The notes under the pieces are model-generated. The model did not search any database. It worked only from the letters and a program-made list of their open reading frames with translations, and was not told where the DNA came from. This document shows positions 28,263 through 36,890 of a DNA stretch of 64,000 nucleotides, piece after piece. The stretch spans positions 1,922,001 through 1,986,000 of the forward strand of contig NZ_BNJG01000001.1 of NCBI RefSeq assembly GCF_016587375.1, in the 5' to 3' direction. The position numbers and the translations under genes were made by a program. This DNA is from Ktedonobacter robiniae. GTDB taxonomy: Bacteria > Chloroflexota > Ktedonobacteria > Ktedonobacterales > Ktedonobacteraceae. Every line of letters starts with the position of its first letter. Within the stretch, counting starts at the first letter, position 1.

Positions 28263-29075
28263 GTGCAGAAACGTCCTCTCTCGCCTCAAGCGCGCTTCTG
28301 GCTCCAACAAACGCTTGCGATCCTCTCACTGATCGTTAGCACCCTGGTGCTGGGCTTGATCTTTCGCTCATGGCCTCTGGCGATTGCCTTTATGCTGCTG
28401 CTCCTGGTCCATGAACTGGGGCATCTGCTGGCGCTACGCATCAAGAAATTACCTGCAAGGGGGCCATATTTCATTCCGCTTATTGGCGCGTTCGTGGCCA
28501 TGCCCAGGCTACGCAAGCCCGCAGATATTACCTTTGTCGCACTGGCAGGCCCCTTTCTGGGAGGGCTGGGAGCTATTTTCTGCTATGGAATATCATGGTA
28601 TGTGAGCGCGCGTAGTTGCTACGGTCCTGTCTTTACGAGTATCAATACGCTGATCCCCCGGCTCTGTTTTCTGCTCGATGGGGGACACTTCTGGCTGGTA
28701 CTGGCAAATGTTGGCTTCTATCTGAATCTACTCAACCTCTTGCCTCTGCACCCGCTGGACGGAGGGCGGGTCGCGCCGCTGATCTCGAAGTGGCTCTTCT
28801 TGCTGGGCATTCCCCTGGGTATATTCTTACTCTTTGATTCATTTTCGACCAGGTCGCCCCTGGAGAGCGTCTTTAGCCTGATTACCCTGGTACTAGTTAT
28901 TGTCAGCGTGACCTTAACCGTCGTTAATATGCGCAAGCCACCCTACCGGGTGCTCCCTGCTCGTGGCCGCACGAAAATCATAATAGCCGTAGCCTATGTG
29001 GCCATGGTGGCCATGCTAGGCTACGGCTGGTGGCTGACCTATCACTTATTGAACATTGTCAACGGGTTCTCGTAG
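28263..29075 (+). CDS. Site-2-protease-type (M50) membrane metallopeptidase
   Basis: 270 residues from GTG 28263 (GGAGA upstream). Five to six transmembrane segments. The zinc site is VHELGHLLA (HExxH, about 49-53) in the second helix, and the third ligand motif is LLPLHPLDGGRV (about 163). This is the minimal SREBP-S2P-like fold without PDZ or CBS domains. Such proteases cut membrane-spanning substrates, often to release regulators. No obvious anti-sigma or sigma partner is next to it. An extended -10-like TATAAT lies at 28202-28207. Confidence 0.88.
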   Translation: MQKRPLSPQARFWLQQTLAILSLIVSTLVLGLIFRSWPLAIAFMLLLLVHELGHLLALRIKKLPARGPYFIPLIGAFVAMPRLRKPADITFVALAGPFLGGLGAIFCYGISWYVSARSCYGPVFTSINTLIPRLCFLLDGGHFWLVLANVGFYLNLLNLLPLHPLDGGRVAPLISKWLFLLGIPLGIFLLFDSFSTRSPLESVFSLITLVLVIVSVTLTVVNMRKPPYRVLPARGRTKIIIAVAYVAMVAMLGYGWWLTYHLLNIVNGFS

Positions 29076-29114
29076 TATGCGTAGTATATCCCGGCGTAGG
29101 ATATCCGGTGCCGC

Positions 29115-29678
29115 TTATACGGAAAGAGAGTCATTTGCTTGCTGAGCACGCCATTCGCTGGCGAGAATGCCATAGACGAGGGTGTCCCACCAGCGTTCTT
29201 GCATCCAGCCATTTTCGCGCAAGTGCCCCTCCAGGCGCATGCCTATCTTTTCCAGGACATGCGCTGAAGCAGTGTTTTCGACGACGCATTGCGCGTAGAT
29301 ACGATGCAGGCGTAACTCGTTGAAACCGAAGTCGAGCAACGCGCGCGCAACCTCGGTAGCATAGCCATGGCCCCAGTGTGTGGAGGCCAATTCATAGCCG
29401 ATATGGGCCTCCCAGGGTTGCGCATGCGTTGAGCGAATACCGCCATTACCGATCAGTGTACTGCTCTCTGGCAAGACCACAGCGAACTGGTAGCGGTAGC
29501 GAGGGCGCTCTTCACGCCAGTTAATAAACATCTGCACAAAATCGCGCGCATCCCCTTCTGTGCGGTACGTCCAGGGAGTATAGCGCAGATAGAGTAGATC
29601 GTTCTGATAGGCCTGTACGGCCTGCCAATCGTCCTCCTCGAATTCACGCAGTTGGAGACGAGCGGTAGAGAGAAGCAT
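29115..29678 (-). CDS. GNAT N-acetyltransferase (RimJ/RimL type)
   Basis: 187 residues from ATG 29678, with AAGGGAT about 8 nt upstream; the frame is open 23 codons further but without a site. Begins LLSTARLQLREFEEDDW and carries the acetyl-CoA motif GYELASTHWGHGYATEVA and NTASAHVLEKIGM, typical of the RimJ/RimL (Acetyltransf_3) group that acetylates protein N-termini or small amines. Starts 17 bp after the Lrp-like sensor gene, so the two form an operon. Confidence 0.9.
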   Translation of the reverse strand: MLLSTARLQLREFEEDDWQAVQAYQNDLLYLRYTPWTYRTEGDARDFVQMFINWREERPRYRYQFAVVLPESSTLIGNGGIRSTHAQPWEAHIGYELASTHWGHGYATEVARALLDFGFNELRLHRIYAQCVVENTASAHVLEKIGMRLEGHLRENGWMQERWWDTLVYGILASEWRAQQANDSLSV

Positions 29679-29695
29679 GCAACGATCCCTTATCC

Positions 29696-29974
29696 TTACT
29701 CGATACCAATATCCCAGGCCTGTTGCAGGTCTGCGCGCGAAAAGCACTTAAAGGCCATCAGCGTATGGGTCTTTTCGATAGAGGAGATCTTTTGCATATG
29801 CGTCGTCACCACCGTTGACAGATCATCGTACTGCGTCACACGCACCAACGCGACCAGGTCATATTCGCCAGTAACAGAGTACACATCAGAGACGCCGTTG
29901 ATCTCTAACAGTCGTTGCGCGGTCTCATTGACCTGCCCACGCGCTACATTGATTAACACTATCGCGGATAGCAT
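29696..29974 (-). CDS. Stand-alone Lrp/AsnC ligand-binding (RAM) domain protein
   Basis: 92 residues from ATG 29974 (AAGG upstream; a TTG nine codons earlier is possible). The whole protein is the RAM/ACT-like effector domain of Lrp/AsnC regulators (AIVLINVARGQVNETAQ, GVSDVYSVTGEYDLVALV, IEKTHTLMAFKCF) without the DNA-binding HTH. Such short forms bind amino acids and can pair with full-length Lrp proteins or act as metabolic sensors. Co-transcribed with the GNAT gene, which may acetylate or be controlled by the same ligand (inference). Confidence 0.87.
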   Translation of the reverse strand: MLSAIVLINVARGQVNETAQRLLEINGVSDVYSVTGEYDLVALVRVTQYDDLSTVVTTHMQKISSIEKTHTLMAFKCFSRADLQQAWDIGIE

Positions 29975-30061
29975 AGAGTCTCGACCTTGCCCTTTCTTCA
30001 AAGTTTGTATGTAGTATTTCTACTCTATCATGCAACACCAGAAACCGACAAGAGAAAGGTG

Positions 30062-30113
30062 GTGTTGTATTGAATGGGGACGGGCGAAGCGCAACCCCCA
30101 CTCAATACAACAC
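30062..30113. terminator. Inverted repeat in a divergent promoter region
   Basis: Arms of 18 bp with one mismatch. It sits between divergent starts (29974 and 30164), so it cannot be a simple terminator for either; operator or transcript-insulating roles are possible. Confidence 0.5.
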
Positions 30114-30163
30114 TATCCCCCAAAATGAAACGTACTTCATCCTTCACATAAGGAGACAAACCC

Positions 30164-31351
30164 ATGTCCACTACCGAAGTATTCTCGCTGGGGGTTGAGG
30201 AGGAGTATCAAATTGTCGACCCGACCAGTCGAGAACTGGATTCGATAGCGGAAGAAGTTGTGCAGGAAGCGCAAAAAACACTGGGCAAGGATGTACAACT
30301 CGAAATTCAGCTGTCACAGGTCGAGGTCGCAACTCCCGTATGCGCGAGCCTGGCCGAAGTCAGAAATCAGCTTACGCGTTTGCGTAGCGCGGTCATAGAC
30401 GCAGCCCACGTCTTTCATAAACGCATTGCCTCTTCGGGGACGCACCCGTTCTCCCTCTGGCAAGAGCAACCCTTCACGCCTCGTGCTCGCTACCTGGCTC
30501 TTGAACGCGATTACCAACAGCTGGCACGCGAACAGGCCATCTTTGGCTGCCATGTGCATGTCGGCATCAGTCAACGCGAGCTTGGACTCCAAATCATGAA
30601 CCAGGCTCGGACCTGGCTTTCACCGCTGATCGCGCTTACCGCGAACTCGCCCTTCTGGTGCGGCCTGGATACAGGCTATGCCAGCTATCGCATCCCCCAC
30701 TGGGGGCGCTGGCCACAGTCGGGCCTGCCACAGCATTTCTCCTCGCTGCGAGATTATGATAATCTGCTCCAACTCCTGGTCAAGACGCGCAGTATCGATG
30801 ATCCAACCAAGATTTATTGGGATATTCGCCTCTCTGAACGCTATCCTACCATTGAGGTACGCATCGCGGACGTCTGCCTGACTATTGATGAAGCGGTCAT
30901 GGCCACTGCCCTCATACGCGCCCTGATTCGCGCCTGTCACGAGCAGGTGATCCAGGGCCAGCAAGCAGAGCCAATCCGTATGGAACTCTTACGCATGGCC
31001 CACTGGCGCGCCGCGCGCTACGGCCTGGAGGGCGACCTGCTGGATGTGCACGCGCAAGAGACCGTGCCCGCGCCAGTCATGATTGAGCGCTTCCTGACCT
31101 TCCTGCGCCCATCGCTGGAGGCATCTAACGACTGGCAAGAGGTTTCGACGTTAGTCCAGAAGACTCTGTGTGAGGGCAATGGCGCGATGAGGCAGAGACG
31201 GATCTATCGTCAGCATCAGGAACTGTGTGATGTCGTGGATTATATCGTGCAGGAGACGGCAGAAGGCACCTTGAGGTCACACATAGACCCATCTATATAT
31301 CAATATATCAATCCAGGACTGAGTGGCGGAGCCGAATCCAATCCAACGTAG
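30164..31351 (+). CDS. YbdK-type carboxylate-amine ligase (GCS2 family)
   Basis: 395 residues with AAGGAGAC before the ATG. N-terminal LGVEEEYQIVDP is the family signature, followed by EIQLSQVEVATPV, ASSGTHPFSLW, CHVHVGI and WDIRLSERYPTIEVRIAD. These are the ATP/Mg and substrate-binding parts of glutamate-cysteine ligase 2-type enzymes, which make gamma-glutamyl amides. Most members have only weak glutamate-cysteine ligase activity and an unknown true substrate. Single gene, with a MITE-like element after the stop. Confidence 0.9.
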   Translation: MSTTEVFSLGVEEEYQIVDPTSRELDSIAEEVVQEAQKTLGKDVQLEIQLSQVEVATPVCASLAEVRNQLTRLRSAVIDAAHVFHKRIASSGTHPFSLWQEQPFTPRARYLALERDYQQLAREQAIFGCHVHVGISQRELGLQIMNQARTWLSPLIALTANSPFWCGLDTGYASYRIPHWGRWPQSGLPQHFSSLRDYDNLLQLLVKTRSIDDPTKIYWDIRLSERYPTIEVRIADVCLTIDEAVMATALIRALIRACHEQVIQGQQAEPIRMELLRMAHWRAARYGLEGDLLDVHAQETVPAPVMIERFLTFLRPSLEASNDWQEVSTLVQKTLCEGNGAMRQRRIYRQHQELCDVVDYIVQETAEGTLRSHIDPSIYQYINPGLSGGAESNPT

Positions 31352-31372
31352 CTGGTTTGCTTGCTCTATCTA

Positions 31373-31474
31373 TGTAGGGTCCATGCTGGCATGGACTCCG
31401 AGCGAAGCGACTTATCCCAGCATTTGGGTATCGGCCTGCGGGCCGGGCGAGTCCATGCCAGCATGGACCCTACT
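31373..31474. mobile_element. Second MITE-like element with the same 24-25-bp inverted ends
   Basis: Ends at 31373-31397 and 31450-31473 repeat the TGTAGGGTCC...ATGGACT ends of 24641-24751, but the interior differs. Here it lies between convergent genes and may work as the shared terminator; the minus-strand gene's stop codon (31473-31475) touches its end. Confidence 0.6.
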
Positions 31475-31964
31475 ATGAGAAGGCAGAAGGCATCATCGTA
31501 CGCCAGGGAGTAGGTGGTGAGGCAATGACGGCTGGTTCCCAGCCTATTTCACCATAAAGGATCGAACCATCCCAGGTAGGATTTTTATGGAAATAGTGAT
31601 AGCGCACCTGCCAATGCCGCCCCACTTGCTTCTTCTCATAGCAAGCGGTTACGACGTTGAGATGAAATGCCAGCAACTGCGCATAGTATGGTTGCAAGTT
31701 ATACTCCATTTCATCTGTATCCAGTGTATGTTCGTTGAACGAGAACTGAATATTAAAGCAATAAGGATACTCTATAACTTCAGGATCCCGCTCCTCCTCT
31801 TCAGTACATTGCACAAGCACAAACATACCCAGCGTCTCAAACTGACAATAGGGTGAGCCCGCGAAAGATTTATCGGTAAAGGGGGGTAAATTAAGAAGCG
31901 CACGTATCTCCGTTGCAAGCTGCTGCAATGATTGGTGCGTTTTAATAGAGATCTGCAATGCCAT
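31473..31964 (-). CDS. Unknown protein, 163 residues
   Basis: Start ATG 31964 with AAGGAG 8 nt upstream. I do not recognise a family. The protein is soluble, acidic in the middle (TEEEERDPEV), rich in aromatic residues (Tyr/Phe/Trp), with no signal peptide, membrane helix or Cys pair. The alternating pattern QVRYHYFHKNPTW and YGEIGWEPAV suggests beta-strands. Its stop codon lies at the edge of a MITE-like repeat, so the natural C-terminus could have been altered by insertion. A single gene with its own ribosome site; coding is likely. Confidence 0.65.
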   Translation of the reverse strand: MALQISIKTHQSLQQLATEIRALLNLPPFTDKSFAGSPYCQFETLGMFVLVQCTEEEERDPEVIEYPYCFNIQFSFNEHTLDTDEMEYNLQPYYAQLLAFHLNVVTACYEKKQVGRHWQVRYHYFHKNPTWDGSILYGEIGWEPAVIASPPTPWRTMMPSAFS

Positions 31965-31974
31965 AGAACGGCTC

Positions 31975-32285
31975 CTTAGCAATACGGAGATTTACGTATA
32001 CGTTCCATGAAATATGTAATCAATATCTTACGACTGATAAGGAGCGGTGTCAAGCAGGGGAAAATAGAGAAAATAGTTGCGATGGCAGATTATGACTGGT
32101 ATACTCAAAAGGACTGAACAGTACTTCCGCAAAAATAGGCGAAAAGAAGAATTCTTCTCTATCACTACTCTCATCTCTCCACCGACGAAAAACTCAACGC
32201 CTGGTATGGATGAGAGACTCTGGTGTAACCCGAAATGACCTTGAGCAGGCAGTAAGTAATGCGGCTCTAGACCACCTGAGGATAC
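31975..32285. other. Intergenic, about 310 bp, nothing identified
   Basis: AT-rich divergent region upstream of the unknown gene and the SprT-like gene. No repeat or promoter stands out. Confidence 0.4.
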
Positions 32286-32954
32286 ATGGCCACGACAAAG
32301 AAGAGCAAAAACACGAGGACGCGACGAGGCATGGCTCCCGTTCCCCCCACATTGATGGGTGCTCCCTGCATTTATGGAGATCGAACGACCTTACAGCACT
32401 GGCTCAAGCACTACTGGCAGAAGCTCCAACTTCCCGAACATGAGTTGACTCACCTGGCTATTACCCAGGATCGGCAGGAGTTTATGCGCTGGACCGGGAA
32501 ACGCCTCAACCTCATGACACTGGGCTGCTATTGCTATGTCACTATGGCACAGGCTTTGCGCAAGGAGTATTGGCACCTGATCTTTATTGAGCCAGATCTG
32601 CAACCAAAATCAATCGAGGTCACGGTCGCCCATGAACTCATCCACCTGGCGGATCGCGTCAATGGCACGCCCCGCAAACACCGGCACCACGGCTATGATT
32701 CAATCGCCGCCGACGAGGCGGCTGTGACTGGTTATGGGTTGGAAGAGTTACGCGCGCTCCTCTTTGAAGAGAGCAAACGCCGCGAAGAGATGCGCCGCGC
32801 ACGCCGCCCCATCCGCTACATCTATGAATGCCCCAGTTGTGGCAAGCAGTATCCGCGGACCCGCCGCTACAGCCGCCCAGTCTCCTGTAGCAGCTGTGAT
32901 AAACACTATAACCCGCAGTTTCGCCTCCAGGAGAGCAACGCCGCCCCGGCATAA
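32286..32954 (+). CDS. SprT-like zinc metalloprotease-fold protein
   Basis: 222 residues. A basic N-terminal tail (about 1-20), then the SprT core with the zinc motif VAHELIHLADR (HExxH) near 117, and a C-terminal zinc ribbon (CPSC...CSSC, about 180-205) as in SprT/Spartan-like proteins. Spartan relatives degrade DNA-crosslinked proteins; bacterial SprT-like roles are mostly unproven. The start at 32286 follows GAGG closely (4 nt); ATG 32331 is a possible later start. Followed by a 65-bp hairpin. Confidence 0.85.
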   Translation: MATTKKSKNTRTRRGMAPVPPTLMGAPCIYGDRTTLQHWLKHYWQKLQLPEHELTHLAITQDRQEFMRWTGKRLNLMTLGCYCYVTMAQALRKEYWHLIFIEPDLQPKSIEVTVAHELIHLADRVNGTPRKHRHHGYDSIAADEAAVTGYGLEELRALLFEESKRREEMRRARRPIRYIYECPSCGKQYPRTRRYSRPVSCSSCDKHYNPQFRLQESNAAPA

Positions 32955-32959
32955 ATGCC

Positions 32960-33024
32960 TGGGTAATGGGTGTGGTGCATGCTGGTGGCCTGCGGCCACC
33001 AGCATGCACCACACCCATTACCCA
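32960..33024 (+). terminator. 31-bp-arm hairpin after the SprT-like gene
   Basis: Perfect 31-bp arms and a 3-nt loop with a GCC-tgc-GGC tip. Confidence 0.8.
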
Positions 33025-33158
33025 TAAGGGATGGGGAGGTGCAGGAGGGCTCCCCTCCTGCCGGGGCGTGGGGTGTCCCCACAACGATTTACCATTCTTT
33101 AGGAAACACACCACTCAGGCTGAGGTATACTGAGAGCAGAGAAAAAGGAGAGAGAATC

Positions 33159-34343
33159 ATGGGCTTGCCTCTACAATCGATACGCGTCCTAGACCTGTCT
33201 CGCCTCCTCCCGGGCGCCTATGCCTCCCAGATCCTAGCGGACTTTGGTGCCGATGTGATCAAGGTCGAAGATCCTGAGAGCGGCGACTACTCACGCAGCC
33301 TGCCGCCTTATGGACCTGGAAACATGGGCCTCTATTTCATGGCGGTCAATCGCAACAAGCGGAGCATCGCCCTTAACCTGAAAAGTGAGCAGGGAAAAAA
33401 CCTCTTCCTGCACCTGATCAAAGAGGCGGATGTGCTGCTAGAAAGCTTTCGGCCTGGTGTCATGGAGCGCCTGGGTCTGGGCTATGAGCGGCTGAAACGG
33501 GAGCAACCGGGCCTGATCTACTGCGCGGTCAGTGGATATGGGCAGAATGGCCCCTATCAGCAGCGCGCGGGCCATGACCTCAACTATGTAGGCTATGCCG
33601 GGCTGCTCCATTACCAGCGCGATGAGTCGGGGCGCCCGCTTATGCCTCCCACGCAAATGGGTGATCTGGCAGGCGGGAGCTTTATGGCGGCCACGGGTAT
33701 TCTTACCGCCCTGGTGGGGCGCGCCAGCAGCGGCGAGGGCCGCTTTGTCGACGTGGCTATGACCGAGGGCGTGATGTCACTCATGCCCCTGGCGATGACG
33801 GCGTATTTAAATACGGGCAAGATGCCGATACCTGGTCACTCCTCACTCGATGGTGGACTTCCCTGCTACAATATCTACGAGACGCAGGATGGCAAGCATA
33901 TTACCCTGGCGGCCCTGGAACCCAAATTCTGGCATACCTTCTGCACCAGAATAGGGCACCTCGAACTCCTGCCGTTTCACTCGCCCGTTGGACGCGGGGA
34001 GCGCGACCAGGCCGTTGAAATACTCGCAAACATCTTTAAGACGAAGGCGCGTGACGAGTGGCTGGCGGAATTCGCCGACATCGATGCCTGTGTCGGGCCA
34101 GTCTACACGCCAGAGGAGGCCATACAGGATCCCCACATACAGGCCAGGGGCGTCGCCTTACAACACGGCGAGGGCGGGGCGCGCTTTCAATCCCTGCTCA
34201 GTTTTCCACGCCTCTCGGGCGTTCAGATTGAGCAGCGCTACGCGCCGCCCACACTGGGCGAACATACCGGCGTGATTTTGCGCGAGGCCGGATATAGTAA
34301 CGAAGAGATAGAACGTTTACGCGAAGAAGGAGTCATCGCATGA
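33159..34343 (+). CDS. CaiB/BaiF family (class III) CoA-transferase
   Basis: 394 residues from ATG 33159, preceded by AAAAAGGAGAGAG; the frame is open upstream through the palindrome but not coding. Family marks: VLDLSRLLPGAYASQILADFGADVIKVE is split here only by its N-terminal strand, then MAVNRNKRSIALNLKSEQG, LLESFRPGVMERLGLGY, CAVSGYGQNGPY and QMGDLAGG with the Asp that forms the aspartyl-CoA intermediate. It transfers CoA between carboxylic acids; the acid is unknown. The stop overlaps the next start by 4 bp (ATGA), so translation is coupled to the M20 peptidase. Confidence 0.92.
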   Translation: MGLPLQSIRVLDLSRLLPGAYASQILADFGADVIKVEDPESGDYSRSLPPYGPGNMGLYFMAVNRNKRSIALNLKSEQGKNLFLHLIKEADVLLESFRPGVMERLGLGYERLKREQPGLIYCAVSGYGQNGPYQQRAGHDLNYVGYAGLLHYQRDESGRPLMPPTQMGDLAGGSFMAATGILTALVGRASSGEGRFVDVAMTEGVMSLMPLAMTAYLNTGKMPIPGHSSLDGGLPCYNIYETQDGKHITLAALEPKFWHTFCTRIGHLELLPFHSPVGRGERDQAVEILANIFKTKARDEWLAEFADIDACVGPVYTPEEAIQDPHIQARGVALQHGEGGARFQSLLSFPRLSGVQIEQRYAPPTLGEHTGVILREAGYSNEEIERLREEGVIA

Positions 34344-35509
34344 GGGAGCACCACCCACGCATTGACCAGGCCCGGCAGCTACTTCCCGAGCTGCTCAAAG
34401 ACCTGGAAGCCATCGTCAATATCGATTCAGGAACATATAACAAAGCAGGCGTAGATCTGGTTGGCGCATACCTACAAAAGCGCTTCACAGACCTGGGCTT
34501 CTCCACCTCATTTGATTCCCAGCAGGAGTATGGAGACCACCTGATCGCGACCCGCAAGGGAGGCAATCCCCAGGGGGCGCGCGTGCTCTTGATCGGGCAT
34601 ATGGATACGGTTTTTCCCGATGGCGAGGCCGAGAAGCGGCCCTATACCCAGACCATGCTAGATGGCCGAGAGATCGCCAAGGGGCCTGGTGTACTGGACA
34701 TGAAAGTTGGCCTGCTTATGGGCATATATAGCGTGGACATGCTGCTCCAGGAGGGCTGGAATTCATATCAGAGCATCACCTTTGTCTTTAATAGCGACGA
34801 GGAGATTGGCTCGCCCGCCAGCAAGGAGCTGATTACAGAGTGGGCAAGAAAGTCGGACGCAGCCCTGGTGCTGGAACCTGGTCGTACCCTGGAGACAGTG
34901 GTTTCGGCACGCAAAAGCTCCGGACTGTATCGTGTCGAGGTCTGGGGACGTTCAGCCCACGCGGGTGTTGAGCCAGAAAAGGGCCGCAACGCCATCATCG
35001 AGCTCTCGCACCAGGTCCAGGCCATGCAGGCGCTCCATGAGAGTTTCCCTGGCGTCTCAGTCAACGTGACCAGCATCCAGGGTGGCGACCGCAAGAACGT
35101 CATTCCAGACTATGCCTATTGTGAAATGGACGTACGCGCCAGCAACATGCGGGGCGTTCACGAAATCGAAGAAGCCATGCAGCGCGCCGTACGGCAGCAG
35201 TATATTCCCGAGACGCAAACTCAGGTAAGCGGTTCGATGCGCAGCCTCCCCTTTGAGCATTCAGAGGTCAACGCACCCCTGATCCGTATGACCCAGGAGG
35301 CCGGGGCAGAACTGGGCATAGCGATCCATGACGTCGCCAGCGGCGGGGCTTCAGACGCCAACAACACCTCGCCTGTAGGCGTTCCCACGCTCGATGGCCT
35401 GGGAGCAGGTGGCGGCCTGGCACATAACCCGGACGAGTATGTCGAACTTGAGTATCTACCAGAGCGTATCGCCCTGCTCAGCGGGCTGATAGAGCGCATT
35501 TGTAGATAG
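34340..35509 (+). CDS. M20-family metallopeptidase (carboxypeptidase G2-like)
   Basis: 389 residues. Two-domain M20 fold: zinc ligands in LIGHMDTVFPDG, KGPGVLDMKVG and NSDEEIGSPAS, and a dimerisation insert beginning SGLYRVEVWGRSAHAGVEPEKGRNA. GGASDANN near the C-terminus is also typical. Relatives hydrolyse C-terminal amino acids from acyl amides (carboxypeptidase G2, deacylases). The start overlaps the CoA-transferase stop. With the aminotransferase downstream it suggests a pathway that opens an amide, moves an amino group and handles the acid as a CoA thioester (inference). Confidence 0.92.
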   Translation: MREHHPRIDQARQLLPELLKDLEAIVNIDSGTYNKAGVDLVGAYLQKRFTDLGFSTSFDSQQEYGDHLIATRKGGNPQGARVLLIGHMDTVFPDGEAEKRPYTQTMLDGREIAKGPGVLDMKVGLLMGIYSVDMLLQEGWNSYQSITFVFNSDEEIGSPASKELITEWARKSDAALVLEPGRTLETVVSARKSSGLYRVEVWGRSAHAGVEPEKGRNAIIELSHQVQAMQALHESFPGVSVNVTSIQGGDRKNVIPDYAYCEMDVRASNMRGVHEIEEAMQRAVRQQYIPETQTQVSGSMRSLPFEHSEVNAPLIRMTQEAGAELGIAIHDVASGGASDANNTSPVGVPTLDGLGAGGGLAHNPDEYVELEYLPERIALLSGLIERICR

Positions 35510-35529
35510 GAAGCATTCAGGAACATATC

Positions 35530-35609
35530 CTTAGACAAAAACCAACCCCCATTCGGGGGCGCAGCGCCCGCTCTCGCGGCTAGCGCTTGCGCGCTCAGGT
35601 TTTCGAGAG
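35530..35609. repeat. Three-hairpin REP-like repeat, degenerate copy
   Basis: AAAACC and GGTTTT outer arms with CCCCCATTCGGGGG and CTAGCGC inner motifs; between the M20 and aminotransferase genes. Confidence 0.5.
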
Positions 35610-35618
35610 GCACCATGC

Positions 35619-36824
35619 ATGAAAATTGGTAAAGAGAGTATTTATAACCAGCCAGCAGGCGGCTTCGGCGCGGTAAGCGCCTATGCGCGCCAGCTACAAC
35701 GCGAGGCCCATGAGCACGGAGAGGCCCTTCCTCCCCCGCGCCCTCTCCAGATGGGGGAGCCAAATTTCCTCACGCCCACGCACATCCGCAAGGCCGCCAT
35801 TGAAGCTCTGGAACGCGAGGTCATTCCCTACGGTCCGCCTCCAGGTTGGCCCTGGTTCCGTGAGCTGCTGGCGGAGAAGATCAGGCGTGTCAATGGCTAT
35901 CATGTCGGCATCGAGAACGTGGTCGCCACGATGGGCGGCACCAACGCTCTGCAATCTATCTTCCACGCCACCGTGGGACCTGGCGATGAGGTGCTCATTC
36001 CTGATCCCTGCTGGCCAGTCTACTACACACAGCTACTGGTCTGTGGCGCGACCGCCGTTCCCTACCGGCTTGATCCCGCCAACGAATGGCTGCCCTCAGT
36101 CGCCGAGCTGGAGCAACTGGTCACACCACGCACGCGCATGCTGCTCATCAATACGCCGGGCAACCCTACAGGCGCGGTCTTCCCCCGCGAACTGATCGCT
36201 GATCTGCTGGCCTTCGCCTTGCGCCATGACCTCTATCTCCTCTCGGACGAATGCTATGACCAGATCGTCTTTGAGGGCGAGCACGTCAGTCCCGCTACAC
36301 TACTGAGTGCAGAAGAGCTAGAGCAGGGGCACTTTATCGGGGTCTATACCTTCTCCAAGACCTATGCCATGACGGGCTGGCGCGTGGGCTATGCTGTGGC
36401 CAGCAAGGCCTTAATCAAGTCCATCACAGAGGTCCTGGCCGGTAGCCACACCAACGTGAGCTTGATTGGGCAGCGGGCCGCCGCCGCCGCGCTCACGGGA
36501 CCACAGGACTGCGTCACCACCATGCGCGAGGCTTATCGCCGCAGGCGCGACCTGGCGACGCGGCTACTCAAAGAATATGATCGCTATATCTACACGCCCC
36601 ATGGCGCCTTCTACGCCCTGATCGACGTCCGCGACCGGGCGGGTCGTGTCTCGCGCCGGGACAACCATTTCGCCCTTGACCTCCTGCGCGAATATAACGT
36701 CATGATCGCGCCCGGCAACAGCTTTGGCGCCACCTCAGCCGAGTTTGTACGCATCTCGCTTGCCGCCTCCGACGAGGACGTGGAGTACGGCGTGCGCGCC
36801 ATCTGCGAATTCGCCGACAAATAA
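35619..36824 (+). CDS. Class I/II PLP-dependent aminotransferase
   Basis: 401 residues. PLP fold type I: YGPPPGWPWFRELLAEK, MGGTNALQSIF phosphate-binding segment, NTPGNPTGAVF, SDECYDQIVFEG and YTFSKTYAMTGWRVGY with the Schiff-base Lys, then EFVRISLAAS with the carboxylate-binding Arg. Resembles aspartate/aromatic aminotransferases. No strong ribosome site before the ATG (AGAGGCACC about 12 nt away). It follows the M20 gene by 109 bp carrying a REP-like repeat, so it may be in the same operon. Confidence 0.92.
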   Translation: MKIGKESIYNQPAGGFGAVSAYARQLQREAHEHGEALPPPRPLQMGEPNFLTPTHIRKAAIEALEREVIPYGPPPGWPWFRELLAEKIRRVNGYHVGIENVVATMGGTNALQSIFHATVGPGDEVLIPDPCWPVYYTQLLVCGATAVPYRLDPANEWLPSVAELEQLVTPRTRMLLINTPGNPTGAVFPRELIADLLAFALRHDLYLLSDECYDQIVFEGEHVSPATLLSAEELEQGHFIGVYTFSKTYAMTGWRVGYAVASKALIKSITEVLAGSHTNVSLIGQRAAAAALTGPQDCVTTMREAYRRRRDLATRLLKEYDRYIYTPHGAFYALIDVRDRAGRVSRRDNHFALDLLREYNVMIAPGNSFGATSAEFVRISLAASDEDVEYGVRAICEFADK

Positions 36825-36826
36825 AT

Positions 36827-36890
36827 ATAAGTAAGAAGAGACAATCCGGAGATGGCGTCCGCCATCTCCGGATTGTCTCTTCTTACTTAT
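36827..36890. terminator. 30-bp-arm hairpin between convergent genes
   Basis: Perfect 30-bp arms, GTCC loop. The first bases follow the aminotransferase stop by 2 bp, and the right arm overlaps the stop of the minus-strand methyltransferase (36883). Confidence 0.8.
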
